From NCBI RefSeq assembly GCF_042434745.1, contig NZ_JBHLSS010000100.1: a stretch of 64,000 nucleotides of DNA; one strand, 5' to 3'. The notes beneath the pieces were generated by a model that was given only the letters and a program-made list of their open reading frames with translations, did not search any database and had not been told where the DNA came from. This DNA is from Azotobacter paspali. GTDB taxonomy: Bacteria > Pseudomonadota > Gammaproteobacteria > Pseudomonadales > Pseudomonadaceae. Shown piece after piece: positions 26,135-34,882 of this stretch; the first letter of the stretch is position 1; every line of letters starts with the position of its first letter. Made by a program: the position numbers and the translations under genes.

Positions 26135-26812
26135 TCAGAGCCCGAGAACCAGATACATGTAGCGGCTCAGAACGGCTAGCATTTCCTCGTCGTCAAGGCG
26201 TCCCGGACCTTCGAGCAGTCCTTGGTACTCCATGCGGCCGATGATTCCGGTCAACACGCTGGCATCCTGCTCGGGATGCTGCGAACCGAGTACCTGGAAG
26301 AACTGGATGGCGCCCTGCTGGAGGATCCGCCGGTGAGAACGGGCCAGTTCATGCAGGCGCGAGTTGATCAGCGCCTCCTGCTGGAAAGCCTGCTCGGCGA
26401 CCAGTTCGTCGCGCCGGGAATGCAACTGGTGGCGAACATAGCCGACTGCCAGCCGGGCGATCTCCTCGGCCAGTTGGCGGCGCGAATCGCCGCTGTCGTC
26501 GAGGCGACCGACCTGCTCCAGCAGCAGGCCCTGGGTCCGCTCCCAGAAACCGGCCATGTAGGCCGCGCTGCGCTCGACGAACAGCGCGAAGGTATCGGTG
26601 AGCAGATCGTCGATGTCTTTGAAATAGTAGGTGGTCGCCGACAGCGGCACGCCGGCCTCGGCGGCCACCGCCCGGTGGCGCACGGCGCGCACACCGTCGC
26701 GGATGATGATACGCATGGCGGCATCGAGAATGGCCTGGCGACGCTGTTCGCTACCGCGCCGGCTGGTCTTCCGCCCCCGATACTGGACACTATGGGCAAC
26801 GGCGCTAGCCAT
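26135..26812 (-). CDS. TetR-family transcriptional regulator
   Basis: Regulator of 225 aa. The N-terminal helix-turn-helix covers about residues 24-70 (RQAILDAAMRIIIRDGVRAVRHRAVAAEAGVPL) with the usual TYYFKDIDDLL end, followed by a helical ligand-binding domain. The ATG at 26812 matches the expected family start (MASAVAHSVQYRGRK) but has a weak ribosome site; the ATG at 26857, directly behind GGAAAAGG, is an alternative. It lies beside lysS, an arrangement I recall in P. aeruginosa. The ligand is unknown. Confidence 0.85.
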   Translation of the reverse strand: MASAVAHSVQYRGRKTSRRGSEQRRQAILDAAMRIIIRDGVRAVRHRAVAAEAGVPLSATTYYFKDIDDLLTDTFALFVERSAAYMAGFWERTQGLLLEQVGRLDDSGDSRRQLAEEIARLAVGYVRHQLHSRRDELVAEQAFQQEALINSRLHELARSHRRILQQGAIQFFQVLGSQHPEQDASVLTGIIGRMEYQGLLEGPGRLDDEEMLAVLSRYMYLVLGL

Positions 26813-26967
26813 GTGAGCAGCACTGTTCAGAGAGAGGAACTGGGTCAAGACGGGCATCCTTTTCCAACTAAGACCTGCCCTCATTGTTAGGGCTTTCCGT
26901 GCCAGAAGCAATCCATCGTGATAGCTCGGCACCATGGGTCGCGACCAGCGGAGCGTATCTTGCGCGT

Positions 26968-27006
26968 CCGACGAGGCCCGCCTCCTCCTGGTGCGGGCCT
27001 CGTCGG
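26968..27006. terminator. 14 bp perfect hairpin after lysS
   Basis: CCGACGAGGCCCGC (26968-26981) pairs perfectly with 26993-27006 around an 11-base loop, 24 bases past the lysS stop. No T-run follows on the minus strand, so it may act as a strong 3' barrier or a Rho-assisted terminator. Confidence 0.55.
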
Positions 27007-27029
27007 GCGTTACTCGTACCGCCGTCGGA

Positions 27030-28532
27030 TCAGACTTCCGGACGCATATGCGGGAAAAGGATCACGTCGCGGATCGACGGCGAATCGGTCAGCAACATCA
27101 CCAGACGGTCGATGCCGATGCCTTCGCCGGCGGTCGGCGGCATGCCGTATTCCAGGGCGCGCACGAAGTCGGCGTCGAAGTGCATGGCCTCGTCGTCGCC
27201 GGCATCCTTGTCCCGAACCTGCTGCATGAAGCGCTCGGCCTGGTCCTCGGCGTCGTTCAGCTCGGAGTAGGCGTTGGCGATCTCGCGGCCGCCGATGAAC
27301 AGCTCGAAGCGGTCGGTGACGCTCGGATCGTCGTCGCTGCGCCGCGCCAGGGGCGACACCTCGAAGGGATAGCGGGTGATGAAGGTCGGCTGTTCCAGGC
27401 GGTGCTCGACCAGCTCCTCGAAGATCATCGTCTGCAGCTTGCCCAGTCCCTCGAAACCCTTGACGTCGGCGCCGGCCTTTCTGGCGATGGCACGGCATTT
27501 CTCGATGTCGCGCAGGTCCGCGGCGGAGATTTCTGGGTTGAAGTGGAGAATCGAGTCGAACACCGACAGGCGGGCGAAGGGCTCGCCGAAGTGGAACACC
27601 TTGCCCTGGTAGGGCACGTCGGTGGTCCCCAGCACCAGTTGCGCCAGTTCGCGGAACAACTGCTCGGTGAGATCCATGTTGTCCTCGTAGTCGGCGTAGG
27701 CCTGGTAGAACTCAAGCATGGTGAATTCGGGGTTGTGGCGGGTCGAAACGCCTTCGTTGCGGAAATTGCGGTTGATCTCGAAAACCCGCTCGAAGCCGCC
27801 GACCACCAGGCGCTTGAGGTAGAGCTCGGGGGCGATGCGCAGGAACATCGGCAAGTCCAGCGCGTTGTGGTGGGTCTGGAAGGGCTTGGCCGCGGCGCCG
27901 CCGGGGATGACCTGGAGCATCGGCGTTTCCACCTCGAGGAAGTCGCGCTCGGCGAGGAACCTGCGGATGTAGGAGATGATCTGCGAACGCACGCGGAAGG
28001 TATGGCGGGTTTCCTCGTTGACCATCAGGTCGACGTAGCGCTGGCGGTAGCGCTGCTCGGTGTCGGTCAGGCCATGATGCTTGTCCGGCAGCGGGCGCAG
28101 CGACTTGGTCAGCAGGCGCACCGTGCTCATGTGCACGTAGAGATCGCCCTTGCCGGAGCGCGCCAGCGTGCCCTCGGCGGCGATGATGTCGCCCAGGTCC
28201 CAGTGCTTGACCGCCTCCAGCGTCTCGGTCGGCAGGCCCTTGCGGTCGACGTAGACCTGGATGCGCCCGGTCATGTCCTGGATGACCATGAAGGCACCGC
28301 GGTTGAGCATGATGCGCCCGGCCACCTTGACCGGGATCGCGGCCGCGTCCAGCTCCTCCTTGCCCGCCTCGGCATAGCGCTTCTGCAGGTCGGCGCAGTA
28401 GCTGTCGCGGCGGAAGTCGTTGGGGAAGGCGTTGCCCTTCTCGCGCTCGGCGGCAAGCTTTTCCTTGCGCAAGGCGATCAGCTTGTTTTCTTCCTCGTGG
28501 AGGGCATGCTGGTTCAGCGGTTGTTCGCTCAT
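27030..28532 (-). CDS. lysS: Lysyl-tRNA synthetase (class II)
   Basis: Charges tRNA-Lys, 500 aa. The N-terminal OB-fold anticodon domain (about residues 60-170, VAGRIMLNRG) precedes the class II core with motif 2 (FRNEGVSTRHNPEFTMLEF) and motif 3 (GEGIGIDRLVMLLTD). The start MSEQPLNQHALHEEENKLIA is typical. It follows prfB by 44 bp on the same strand, the widely conserved prfB-lysS operon. Confidence 0.97.
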   Translation of the reverse strand: MSEQPLNQHALHEEENKLIALRKEKLAAEREKGNAFPNDFRRDSYCADLQKRYAEAGKEELDAAAIPVKVAGRIMLNRGAFMVIQDMTGRIQVYVDRKGLPTETLEAVKHWDLGDIIAAEGTLARSGKGDLYVHMSTVRLLTKSLRPLPDKHHGLTDTEQRYRQRYVDLMVNEETRHTFRVRSQIISYIRRFLAERDFLEVETPMLQVIPGGAAAKPFQTHHNALDLPMFLRIAPELYLKRLVVGGFERVFEINRNFRNEGVSTRHNPEFTMLEFYQAYADYEDNMDLTEQLFRELAQLVLGTTDVPYQGKVFHFGEPFARLSVFDSILHFNPEISAADLRDIEKCRAIARKAGADVKGFEGLGKLQTMIFEELVEHRLEQPTFITRYPFEVSPLARRSDDDPSVTDRFELFIGGREIANAYSELNDAEDQAERFMQQVRDKDAGDDEAMHFDADFVRALEYGMPPTAGEGIGIDRLVMLLTDSPSIRDVILFPHMRPEV

Positions 28533-28576
28533 GGTCTCTGTCTATCTGGCATGTGGTGCGAATGATTCGGTGAGGG

Positions 28577-29672
28577 TCACAGGCCTTTCTTGAGGCTGGC
28601 CTCGATGAACTCGTCGAGATCGCCGTCCAGCACCGCATCGCAGTTGCTGTTCTCGATGCCGGTGCGCAGATCCTTGATCCGCGACTGGTCGAGCACGTAG
28701 GAACGGATCTGGTGGCCCCAGCCGATGTCCGACTTGGTGTCCTCCAGGGCCTGGGCGGCGGCATTGCGTTTCTGCACCTCCAACTCGTACAGCTTGGCGC
28801 GCAGCATCTTCATCGCGCGATCCTTGTTGGCATGCTGGGAACGCTCGTTCTGGCAGCTCACCACGGTATTAGTCGGCAGGTGGGTGATGCGCACCGCGGA
28901 GTCGGTGGTGTTCACGTGCTGGCCGCCGGCGCCAGAGGAACGGTAGGTGTCGATGCGCAGATCGGCAGGGTTGATGTCGATCTCGATGTTGTCATCGATC
29001 TCCGGCGAGGCGAACACCGCGGAGAAGGAGGTGTGGCGACGGTTGCCGGAGTCGAACGGGCTCTTGCGCACCAGACGGTGCACGCCGATCTCGGTACGCA
29101 GCCAGCCGAAGGCGTATTCGCCCCTGACATGCACGGTCGCGCTCTTGATGCCGGCGACCTCGCCTTCAGACAGCTCGACGATCTCGCTGTCGAAGCCATG
29201 CTTGTCGGCCCAGCGCAGGTACATGCGCAGCAGCATGTTGGCCCAGTCCTGGGCCTCGGTGCCGCCGGAACCGGCCTGGATGTCGAGGTAGGCGTTGTTA
29301 GCATCCATCTCGCCGCTGAACATGCGGCGGAATTCCAGCTTTTCGAGAATTCCACGCAGGCGCTCGACTTCGGCGGCGACGTCGTTCACCGCGCTCTCGT
29401 CGTTCTCCTCGGCGGCCATTTCCAGCAGGTCGCTGGAGTCGGCCAGACCGCTGCTCATCTCATCGAGGGTTTCGACGATCTGCGCCAGCTGGGCGCGCTC
29501 GCGACCCAGGTTCTGCGCGTATTCCGGGTTGTTCCAGACGCTCGGGTCTTCCAGCTCGCGGTTGACTTCAATCAGGCGGTCATGTTTCTGATCGTAGTCA
29601 AAGATACCCCCGAATGGTTTGAGTACGTTCGGACAGGTCCTTGATGCTGTTGAGGATTGGGTTGATTTCCAT
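28577..29672 (-). CDS. prfB: Peptide chain release factor 2, programmed +1 frameshift
   Basis: Class I release factor for UGA and UAA codons, 364 aa after frameshifting. The first frame (29672-29601) encodes 24 residues ending RGYL and meets TGA at 29600-29598; skipping one T continues in the second frame from 29599 to 28577. The SPF codon-recognition motif (RKSPFDSGNRRHTS) and the catalytic GGQ (GAGGQHVN) are intact. Translation is self-regulated: low RF2 slows UGA decoding and favours the shift. Element B lies 88 bp upstream of the start. Confidence 0.96.
29597..29611 (-). promoter_or_regulatory. RF2 recoding site
   Basis: On the minus strand the order is GGGGG, TAT, CTT, TGA, C. This matches the established prfB frameshift signal: a Shine-Dalgarno-like G-run three bases before the slippery CTT and an in-frame UGA followed by C. 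Confidence 0.95.
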
Positions 29673-29760
29673 GGTGGGCAGCACTCGCGGTCGGACAGTT
29701 CGAAAAGCCGGTGAGTATAACGCAGCGATCTGTGACTGACAGCCCGCTGCGTCCGCACGC

Positions 29761-29812
29761 CAGGGCAATCGCATGAAGCGCTCGCCTGATACCAGACTGG
29801 AAAGATTGTGTG
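29761..29812 (+). repeat. Element B left terminal inverted repeat, tip type 1
   Basis: 52 bp with the middle GCGCTCGCCTG and the inner core at 29795-29812. Outer and middle parts match the left tip of element A, but the next bases (ATCCTTGGCATGG) match the body next to A's right tip. Confidence 0.85.
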
Positions 29813-30445
29813 ATCCTTGGCATGGCTGCTTGCCGAGTAGCCGGACAGTCCCCGTTTCGGCCCCCGGCCGAGTCACTTTTTCTTGCCTGGCCACGAAAAA
29901 GTAACCCAAAAGAAGGCCACCCCCTCATCCGGCCCTGCGCTTCGCTCTGGGTTCCCTCCCTGCATCGCCGCTCCAGGGGCTCGCCGCGAAGGGCCATCCA
30001 TGCCATGGCCCATCGCGGCTCTCGCGGCATCCTTGCCGCTCGACCCCTTCCACGACGATTCCGTTCGGCCTCCTGAAGGGGGCATCCGGCATTGCCTGAC
30101 AAGCCGTGCCACAAGAGCGAAAGCGCTTTCAGGCAACCCGGAGCCCGACTCCCGTTCAGAAGGCCGAGCGCAGGCGTCGCGTAGAGGGGCGAGCCGCGGG
30201 GAGGCGGCGAGAGTCGTACGAGGGGCATGGATGCCCCTTGTGCGACGACCCTCGCAGCGGCGCCGGAGCGAGGGAACCCCGGCGTAGCCGGGGCAGAATG
30301 ACCGGGCGCGTTTTCTCTTTGGTTACTTTCTTTTTGCGCGCGCAAAGAGAAAGTGACTCGGCCGGGGGGGCCGAAACAGGAGGTATCCAGCCCCTCGGCA
30401 AGCAGCCGATGCACCGGATTTGAAGACCAGGCCGGAACGACCAGG

Positions 30446-30497
30446 CACACAATCTTTCCAGTCCGGTATCGGAAAGACATTTCATGCGATTGCCCTG
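30446..30497 (-). repeat. Element B right terminal inverted repeat, tip type 2
   Basis: 52 bp with the minus-strand middle ATGTCTTTCCG, as at the right tip of element A. The body next to it (minus strand CCTGGTCGTTCCGG) matches the bases beside A's left tip. Confidence 0.85.
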
Positions 30498-30525
30498 GTC
30501 CGCACGCCGTGCCACGCCAGCGGGT

Positions 30526-31245
30526 TCAGGCCGCCTTGGCCTGGGTTTCCAGCTCCGCCTTGAGTTGCGGGTCTAGCTTCAACTGCCGGGCCAGCTCGTC
30601 CAGGTAGGCGCGCTCCATGAATTGCTCCTCGTCGACCGCCAGGAGGCTCGCGAGGTAGATCTCCGCAGCCAGCTCCGGCGTGTCGGCGGCCCTAGCCACC
30701 TCGGCCGGATCCAGCGGCCTGCTCAGCTCGGCCTGCAGCCAGCGTTGCAACTCGGCATCCTCCGCGACCTTCGCCAACTCGGTTTCGATCAGTTGGCGCT
30801 CGCGCTCGTCCACATGCCCGTCGGCCTTGGCCGCAGCGACCAGTGCCTTGAGTACGGCCTGGCTATGCCTCTCGGCCTTTTCCGGCGGCAGGCGGTCAAG
30901 GGTCTGCGGCTCGCGCCCGGGAGTCCCGGCCTGCTGCGCCTGCCAGTTGCTGAAGGCCTTGTAGGCGAGCACCCCGAGAGCGGCAAGACCGCCGTAAGCC
31001 ATGGCGTTGCCGCCGAGCTTGCCGAGCCGCCGCTTGCCGAGCAGCAAGCCGAGGGCGCCTGCCGCCAGGGCACCCTTGCCGCCAGCGCCCATCAAGCCGC
31101 CCAGGGAACCGCCACCGGCACCACCGAGGATATCGCCGAGCAAGCTACCGCCCGCCCTGTCCCCGCCGCCGGGCATCGACTGTCCTTGCTGGCGAAAGGT
31201 CTGGGCGGACTTGAGGAGTTGGTCGAGCAATCCGCTGGTATTCAT
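30526..31245 (-). CDS. DUF533 / TerB-like inner-membrane protein
   Basis: Protein of 239 aa. The N-terminal third is glycine-rich (DILGGAGGGSLGGLMGAGGK), then comes a hydrophobic stretch (about residues 55-95), and the C-terminal half is a TerB-like helical domain (ALVAAAKADGHVDERERQLIE, then LASLLAVDEEQFMERAYLDELA). The function of the YebE/DUF533 family is not known; it is often tied to envelope stress. AAAGGAG precedes the ATG at 31245 by 8 bases. The gene ends 28 bp from element B. Confidence 0.85.
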   Translation of the reverse strand: MNTSGLLDQLLKSAQTFRQQGQSMPGGGDRAGGSLLGDILGGAGGGSLGGLMGAGGKGALAAGALGLLLGKRRLGKLGGNAMAYGGLAALGVLAYKAFSNWQAQQAGTPGREPQTLDRLPPEKAERHSQAVLKALVAAAKADGHVDERERQLIETELAKVAEDAELQRWLQAELSRPLDPAEVARAADTPELAAEIYLASLLAVDEEQFMERAYLDELARQLKLDPQLKAELETQAKAA

Positions 31246-31284
31246 AGCGCAGTCTCCTTTGGATCGGAAAACGAGGCCGGCGGG

Positions 31285-32391
31285 TCAGTCGAGTTCGCCG
31301 GACTCGCGGAACGGCGTGTCGCGATGCGCGGCCCGCACGTATTGCGCCGGCCAGGGCACCGCTTTGTCGCCGAGAAAGTCCGCTGCATGCAGCGGCCAGT
31401 AGGGATCGCGCAGCAGCTCGCGGGCTAGCAGGATCAGGTCGGCCTGGCCGGTGCGCAGGATGTGCTCGGCCTGCGCCGCCTCGGTAATCATGCCCACCGC
31501 GCCAGTGGCGATCCCCGCTTCGCGGCGTATCTGTTCGGCGAAGCGGGTCTGGTAGCCGGGCCCGACGGGAATTTCCGCCGCGGCCGCGGTGCCGCCGGAA
31601 GACACGTCGATCAGATCGACGCCCAGTGCCTTGAGGCGCCGGGTCAGCGCTACCGTCTCCTCCGGGTTCCAGCCTTCCTCCACCCAATCGGTGGCCGACA
31701 GGCGGACGAACAACGGCAGGGTCTCGGGCCATACCGCGCGTACCGCCTCGGTCACCTCCAGCAATAGGCGGATGCGGTTGTCGAAGCTGCCGCCGTACTG
31801 GTCCCGACGCTGGTTAGACAACGGCGAGAGGAATTGATGCAACAGGTAACCATGGGCGGCGTGCACTTCGACGACTTTGAAACCGGCGGCCAGGGCACGC
31901 TCGGCGGCTTGCACGAAGGCCCGGACGACCTCGTGGATACCGGCCTCGTCGAGGACTTCGGGCACCCTGTGGCGAGGATCGAAGGGAATTGCCGAGGGGC
32001 CGACCGGAACCCAGCCGCCCTCCTCGAGCGGCACGCTGCCCGGCCGGCCCAGCCAGGGTTGCCAGACGCCCGCCTTGCGTCCGGCATGGGCCAACTGGAT
32101 GCCGGCCAGCGAGCCCTGGGACTCGATGAAAGAGGTGATGCGGCGCAGCGGCTCGATCTGCTCGTCATTCCAGAGGCCAAGATCCTGGGCGGAAATGCGC
32201 CCTTCAGCGACGACCGCGGTGGCCTCGAAGATCACCAGCCCGGCTCCGCCCACCGCACGGCTGCCCAGGTGCACCAAATGCCAGTCGTTAGCCAGCCCGT
32301 CCCGGGCCGAGTACTGGCACATTGGCGATACGACGATGCGGTTGGGCAAGGTCAGTTGACGCAAAGTCAGGGGCTCGAACAACAGGCTCAT
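31285..32391 (-). CDS. Old Yellow Enzyme family NADH:flavin oxidoreductase (YqjM-like)
   Basis: FMN-dependent ene-reductase of 368 aa that reduces activated C=C bonds or nitro and xenobiotic compounds. The TIM barrel carries the YqjM-class Cys25 (SPMCQYSA), the substrate-binding HAAHGY pair, and the FMN-phosphate region near the C terminus. The chain starts MSLLFEPLTLRQLTLPNRIV. GGGAG lies about 8 bases before the ATG. Physiological substrate unknown; it lies downstream of the glycerate kinase gene, with 110 bp between. Confidence 0.9.
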   Translation of the reverse strand: MSLLFEPLTLRQLTLPNRIVVSPMCQYSARDGLANDWHLVHLGSRAVGGAGLVIFEATAVVAEGRISAQDLGLWNDEQIEPLRRITSFIESQGSLAGIQLAHAGRKAGVWQPWLGRPGSVPLEEGGWVPVGPSAIPFDPRHRVPEVLDEAGIHEVVRAFVQAAERALAAGFKVVEVHAAHGYLLHQFLSPLSNQRRDQYGGSFDNRIRLLLEVTEAVRAVWPETLPLFVRLSATDWVEEGWNPEETVALTRRLKALGVDLIDVSSGGTAAAAEIPVGPGYQTRFAEQIRREAGIATGAVGMITEAAQAEHILRTGQADLILLARELLRDPYWPLHAADFLGDKAVPWPAQYVRAAHRDTPFRESGELD

Positions 32392-32501
32392 GGCAACACT
32401 CCCTTGAATCCGAACGAATGGTCGACACTTCAACTCTAGACGGGAGCCAGGCCTGCACCCGCAGGGACAGGCCCGGCAAGCAGCCGGGAATACCACGATT
32501 T

Positions 32502-33638
32502 TCAGCCACGCGCCAGCTGCCAGAGCCGGGCGATGTCGGCGGCGCGCCGACGCAGCAGGACGGAGGCGTCAGCGAGGGCGGCAGCCAGGCTGATCGGTCC
32601 CGGTGCCAGGCTGAAGGCGGCATCGATGCCGTGCCCGTAGAGGCGTTCGTAACCGTCTCCGAGCACGCCGGCCAGGGCTACGACCGGCACGCCGTGGCGC
32701 TTGGCGATGCCCGCCACGCCTATCGGCGTCTTGCCGTGCAGGGTCTGCTCGTCGAGCCGCCCCTCGCCGGTGATCACCAGGTCGGCGCCCATCACGGCCT
32801 GCTCCAGACCGCTGACCTCGGCGACCAGCTCGATACCGGGGCGAAAGGCCGCGCCGAGGAAGGTCCGCGCCGCGAAGCCGATGCCGCCGGCCGCGCCGCT
32901 GCCGGGGAGGTCCCGGGCGTCGCGGTCCAGCGTCGCCGCACAGACATCGGCGAAATGGCCGAGGGCGGCGTCGAGCTGACGCACCTGCTCCGGCGTGGCG
33001 CCCTTCTGCGGACCGAACACCTGCGAGGCGCCGCGCTGCCCGCAGAGCGGGTTGTCGACATCGTAGGCGACCTCGAAGGCCACCGCCGCCAGGCGCGAAT
33101 CGAGTCCCGCCGGATCGATCCTGTGGAGCTGCGCCAGGGCCGCCCCGCCGGGTGGCAACGGCCGGCCTTCGGCATCCTCCAGGCGTACGCCGAGAGCACT
33201 CAGCATGCCGCTGCCGGCGTCGTTGGTGGCGCTGCCGCCGAAGCCGAGGACGATCCGCTCGGCGCCGGCCTCCAGCGCCGCAAGGATCAGCTCGCCGGTG
33301 CCATAGGTGCAGCTGCGCAAGGCATCGCGGCGGTCCGGCGGCACCAGATGCAGGCCGCTGGCCGCGGCCATCTCGATCACCGCGCTGCGGCTCTCGGCGA
33401 TCCATCCCCAGTGCGCCAGCACCGGCTCGCCAAGCGGGCCGCGTACCAGAATTTCACGCCGCTCGCCGCCGACCGCGGCGATCACCGCCTCCACTGTACC
33501 CTCGCCACCGTCGGCCATCGGCCGGCAGAGCAGTTCGGCCCGCGGCCAGACCTCACCGAGCCCGACGGCGATGGCCGCAGCCACCTCGGCGGCGGACAGG
33601 CTTTCCTTGAACGAATCGGGAGCAATTACGATTTTCAT
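32502..33638 (-). CDS. Glycerate kinase (GarK/GlxK family)
   Basis: Class II-type glycerate 2-kinase of 378 aa, which phosphorylates D-glycerate at the end of glyoxylate, glucarate/galactarate or glycerate breakdown. The signature start MKIVIAPDSFKESLSAAEVA, the glycine-rich GFGGSATNDAGSGML and VITGEGRLDEQTLHGKTP are all present. It lies 134 bp downstream of the cdaR-type regulator on the same strand, with a TGTGCAAA motif between them that recurs before the transporter gene. Confidence 0.93.
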   Translation of the reverse strand: MKIVIAPDSFKESLSAAEVAAAIAVGLGEVWPRAELLCRPMADGGEGTVEAVIAAVGGERREILVRGPLGEPVLAHWGWIAESRSAVIEMAAASGLHLVPPDRRDALRSCTYGTGELILAALEAGAERIVLGFGGSATNDAGSGMLSALGVRLEDAEGRPLPPGGAALAQLHRIDPAGLDSRLAAVAFEVAYDVDNPLCGQRGASQVFGPQKGATPEQVRQLDAALGHFADVCAATLDRDARDLPGSGAAGGIGFAARTFLGAAFRPGIELVAEVSGLEQAVMGADLVITGEGRLDEQTLHGKTPIGVAGIAKRHGVPVVALAGVLGDGYERLYGHGIDAAFSLAPGPISLAAALADASVLLRRRAADIARLWQLARG

Positions 33639-33753
33639 GGCGAACTTTCTTTTCCTGTCTTGGAGTATGGGATGCGCACACGCGCCAGACTCACTCTGCT
33701 GAGCAATCGCCCAAGGCGCGTCGACGGAACGACAAAGTTCAGCACGCAAGCTC

Positions 33754-33761
33754 TGTGCAAA
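33754..33761 (+). promoter_or_regulatory. Candidate regulator half-site upstream of glycerate kinase
   Basis: TGTGCAAA, about 115 bp before the glycerate kinase start. The same 8-mer occurs (minus strand) inside the short palindrome before the MFS gene at 35084-35095. A CdaR site is suggested, not shown. Confidence 0.3.
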
Positions 33762-33772
33762 GGAATAAAAAC

Positions 33773-34882
33773 TCAGGCCGGCGGCTCCTCCGGCAACAGC
33801 TGCACGCCCAGATAGAGGCTCAGCAGACCGTCCAGGCTTAGTGGATCGACCCCGCTCAGCTCGGCGATCCGTTCCATGCGATAGCGCAGGCTGTTGCGGT
33901 GCACGCCGAGGGCATCGGCGCAGGCCTGATTCTGTCCGCCGTGCTCGCACCAGCTGCGCAGGGTGCGCAATAGCTGGCCACCGGCATCGCGCGCGCGCAG
34001 ACGCCGCAACGGACGTAGCAGTTCGTCGACCGCCTCGTCGTCGCGGAAACGCCAGAGCAAGGCGGGCAGGCGGTGCCGCTGCAGGCTGAGCAGGCGTTGG
34101 TCGGCGAGGATCGCCCGACCATAGGCAAGCAGGTCGCGCACCCGGCGGTAACCGCGACGCACGCCGTCGACGCCCTCGGCCCGTTCGCCGACGGCGACGC
34201 GGAGAATCCACCAACCCTGTCCCTCGATCCTTTCCAGCAGGCGCGCCTCGTCATGGACGACGGCTCCCGGCCGGCACCAGAGCAGCGAGCTGGCCGCCGG
34301 CGACACGCACCAGCTGTCCGGATAGCACGCCAGCAGCCAGTCGCCCAGCCGCTCGGCAGACACTCCCTCGGCCAGCTCGAACAGCCAGGGAGTGCGCCCC
34401 AGCTGCGGCTTGAGGCCGAGCAGGTGGGCCTCGTCGAACAGCCGGAGAATGTCGCCCCCCTCTTCCAGCAGTAACGCCAGCAGATCGTCGCTACGCTGTC
34501 GGCGCCAGTGCCGCTCCACTTGTTGCTGATAACGCTGGGCGACCAACATTTCGGCGCTCATGCGCACCAGTTCGGCATAGATGCGCACCTGCTCGGGATC
34601 GCCGGTGATGCCGAGCACCCCGATCAGCCGCCGGTCGAGGAACAGCGGCAGGTTGATCCCCGGCTGCACGCCCCTCAGGCAGGCCGCCACCTGGCTGTCG
34701 ATCGCCACCACCCGGCCGTTGGCCAGTACCAGCTGCGCGCCCTCGTGGCGGGTATTGATCCGGCTGCGCTCGCCACTGGCGAGGATCAGCCCCTGGCTGT
34801 CCATCACATTGACGTTGTACGGCAGGATCGCCATTGCACGCGAGACGATATCCTGCGCCAGTCCGTAGTCCAATTCGAACAT
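33773..34882 (-). CDS. cdaR: Sugar-diacid/glycerate regulator CdaR
   Basis: CdaR/SdaR-family activator of 369 aa. The N-terminal sugar-diacid recognition domain (residues 1-135, start MFELDYGLAQDIVSRAMAILPYNVNVMD) precedes a middle region and a C-terminal PucR-type helix-turn-helix (about 320-350, ADALGVHRNSLRYRMERI). In enteric bacteria the family senses D-glycerate, galactarate or glucarate and activates their catabolic genes. Here it is flanked by glycerate kinase downstream and a divergent MFS permease, the expected partners. Confidence 0.9.
   Translation of the reverse strand: MFELDYGLAQDIVSRAMAILPYNVNVMDSQGLILASGERSRINTRHEGAQLVLANGRVVAIDSQVAACLRGVQPGINLPLFLDRRLIGVLGITGDPEQVRIYAELVRMSAEMLVAQRYQQQVERHWRRQRSDDLLALLLEEGGDILRLFDEAHLLGLKPQLGRTPWLFELAEGVSAERLGDWLLACYPDSWCVSPAASSLLWCRPGAVVHDEARLLERIEGQGWWILRVAVGERAEGVDGVRRGYRRVRDLLAYGRAILADQRLLSLQRHRLPALLWRFRDDEAVDELLRPLRRLRARDAGGQLLRTLRSWCEHGGQNQACADALGVHRNSLRYRMERIAELSGVDPLSLDGLLSLYLGVQLLPEEPPA

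Larger units (their letters stand above)
29761..30497. mobile_element. Foldback repeat element B (MITE-like), body inverted relative to A
   Basis: Element of 737 bp with 52 bp terminal inverted repeats that begin and end with CAGGGCAATCGCATGAA. The 10 bp duplication GTCCGCACGC lies at 29751-29760 and 30498-30507. Its body (29813-30445) is the reverse complement of element A's body with extra segments of about 46 and 13 bp. Hairpins seen include CCCCGGC/GCCGGGG at 30277-30293 and GGGGCA/TGCCCC near 30222-30237. ORFs inside are compositional artefacts. It separates prfB from the DUF533 gene. Confidence 0.85.

Noticed and set aside
29572..30480. A 302-codon minus-strand ORF running from element B into the prfB start
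   Set aside because: It ends in an out-of-frame reading of prfB and is otherwise repeat sequence; no ribosome site or family similarity.
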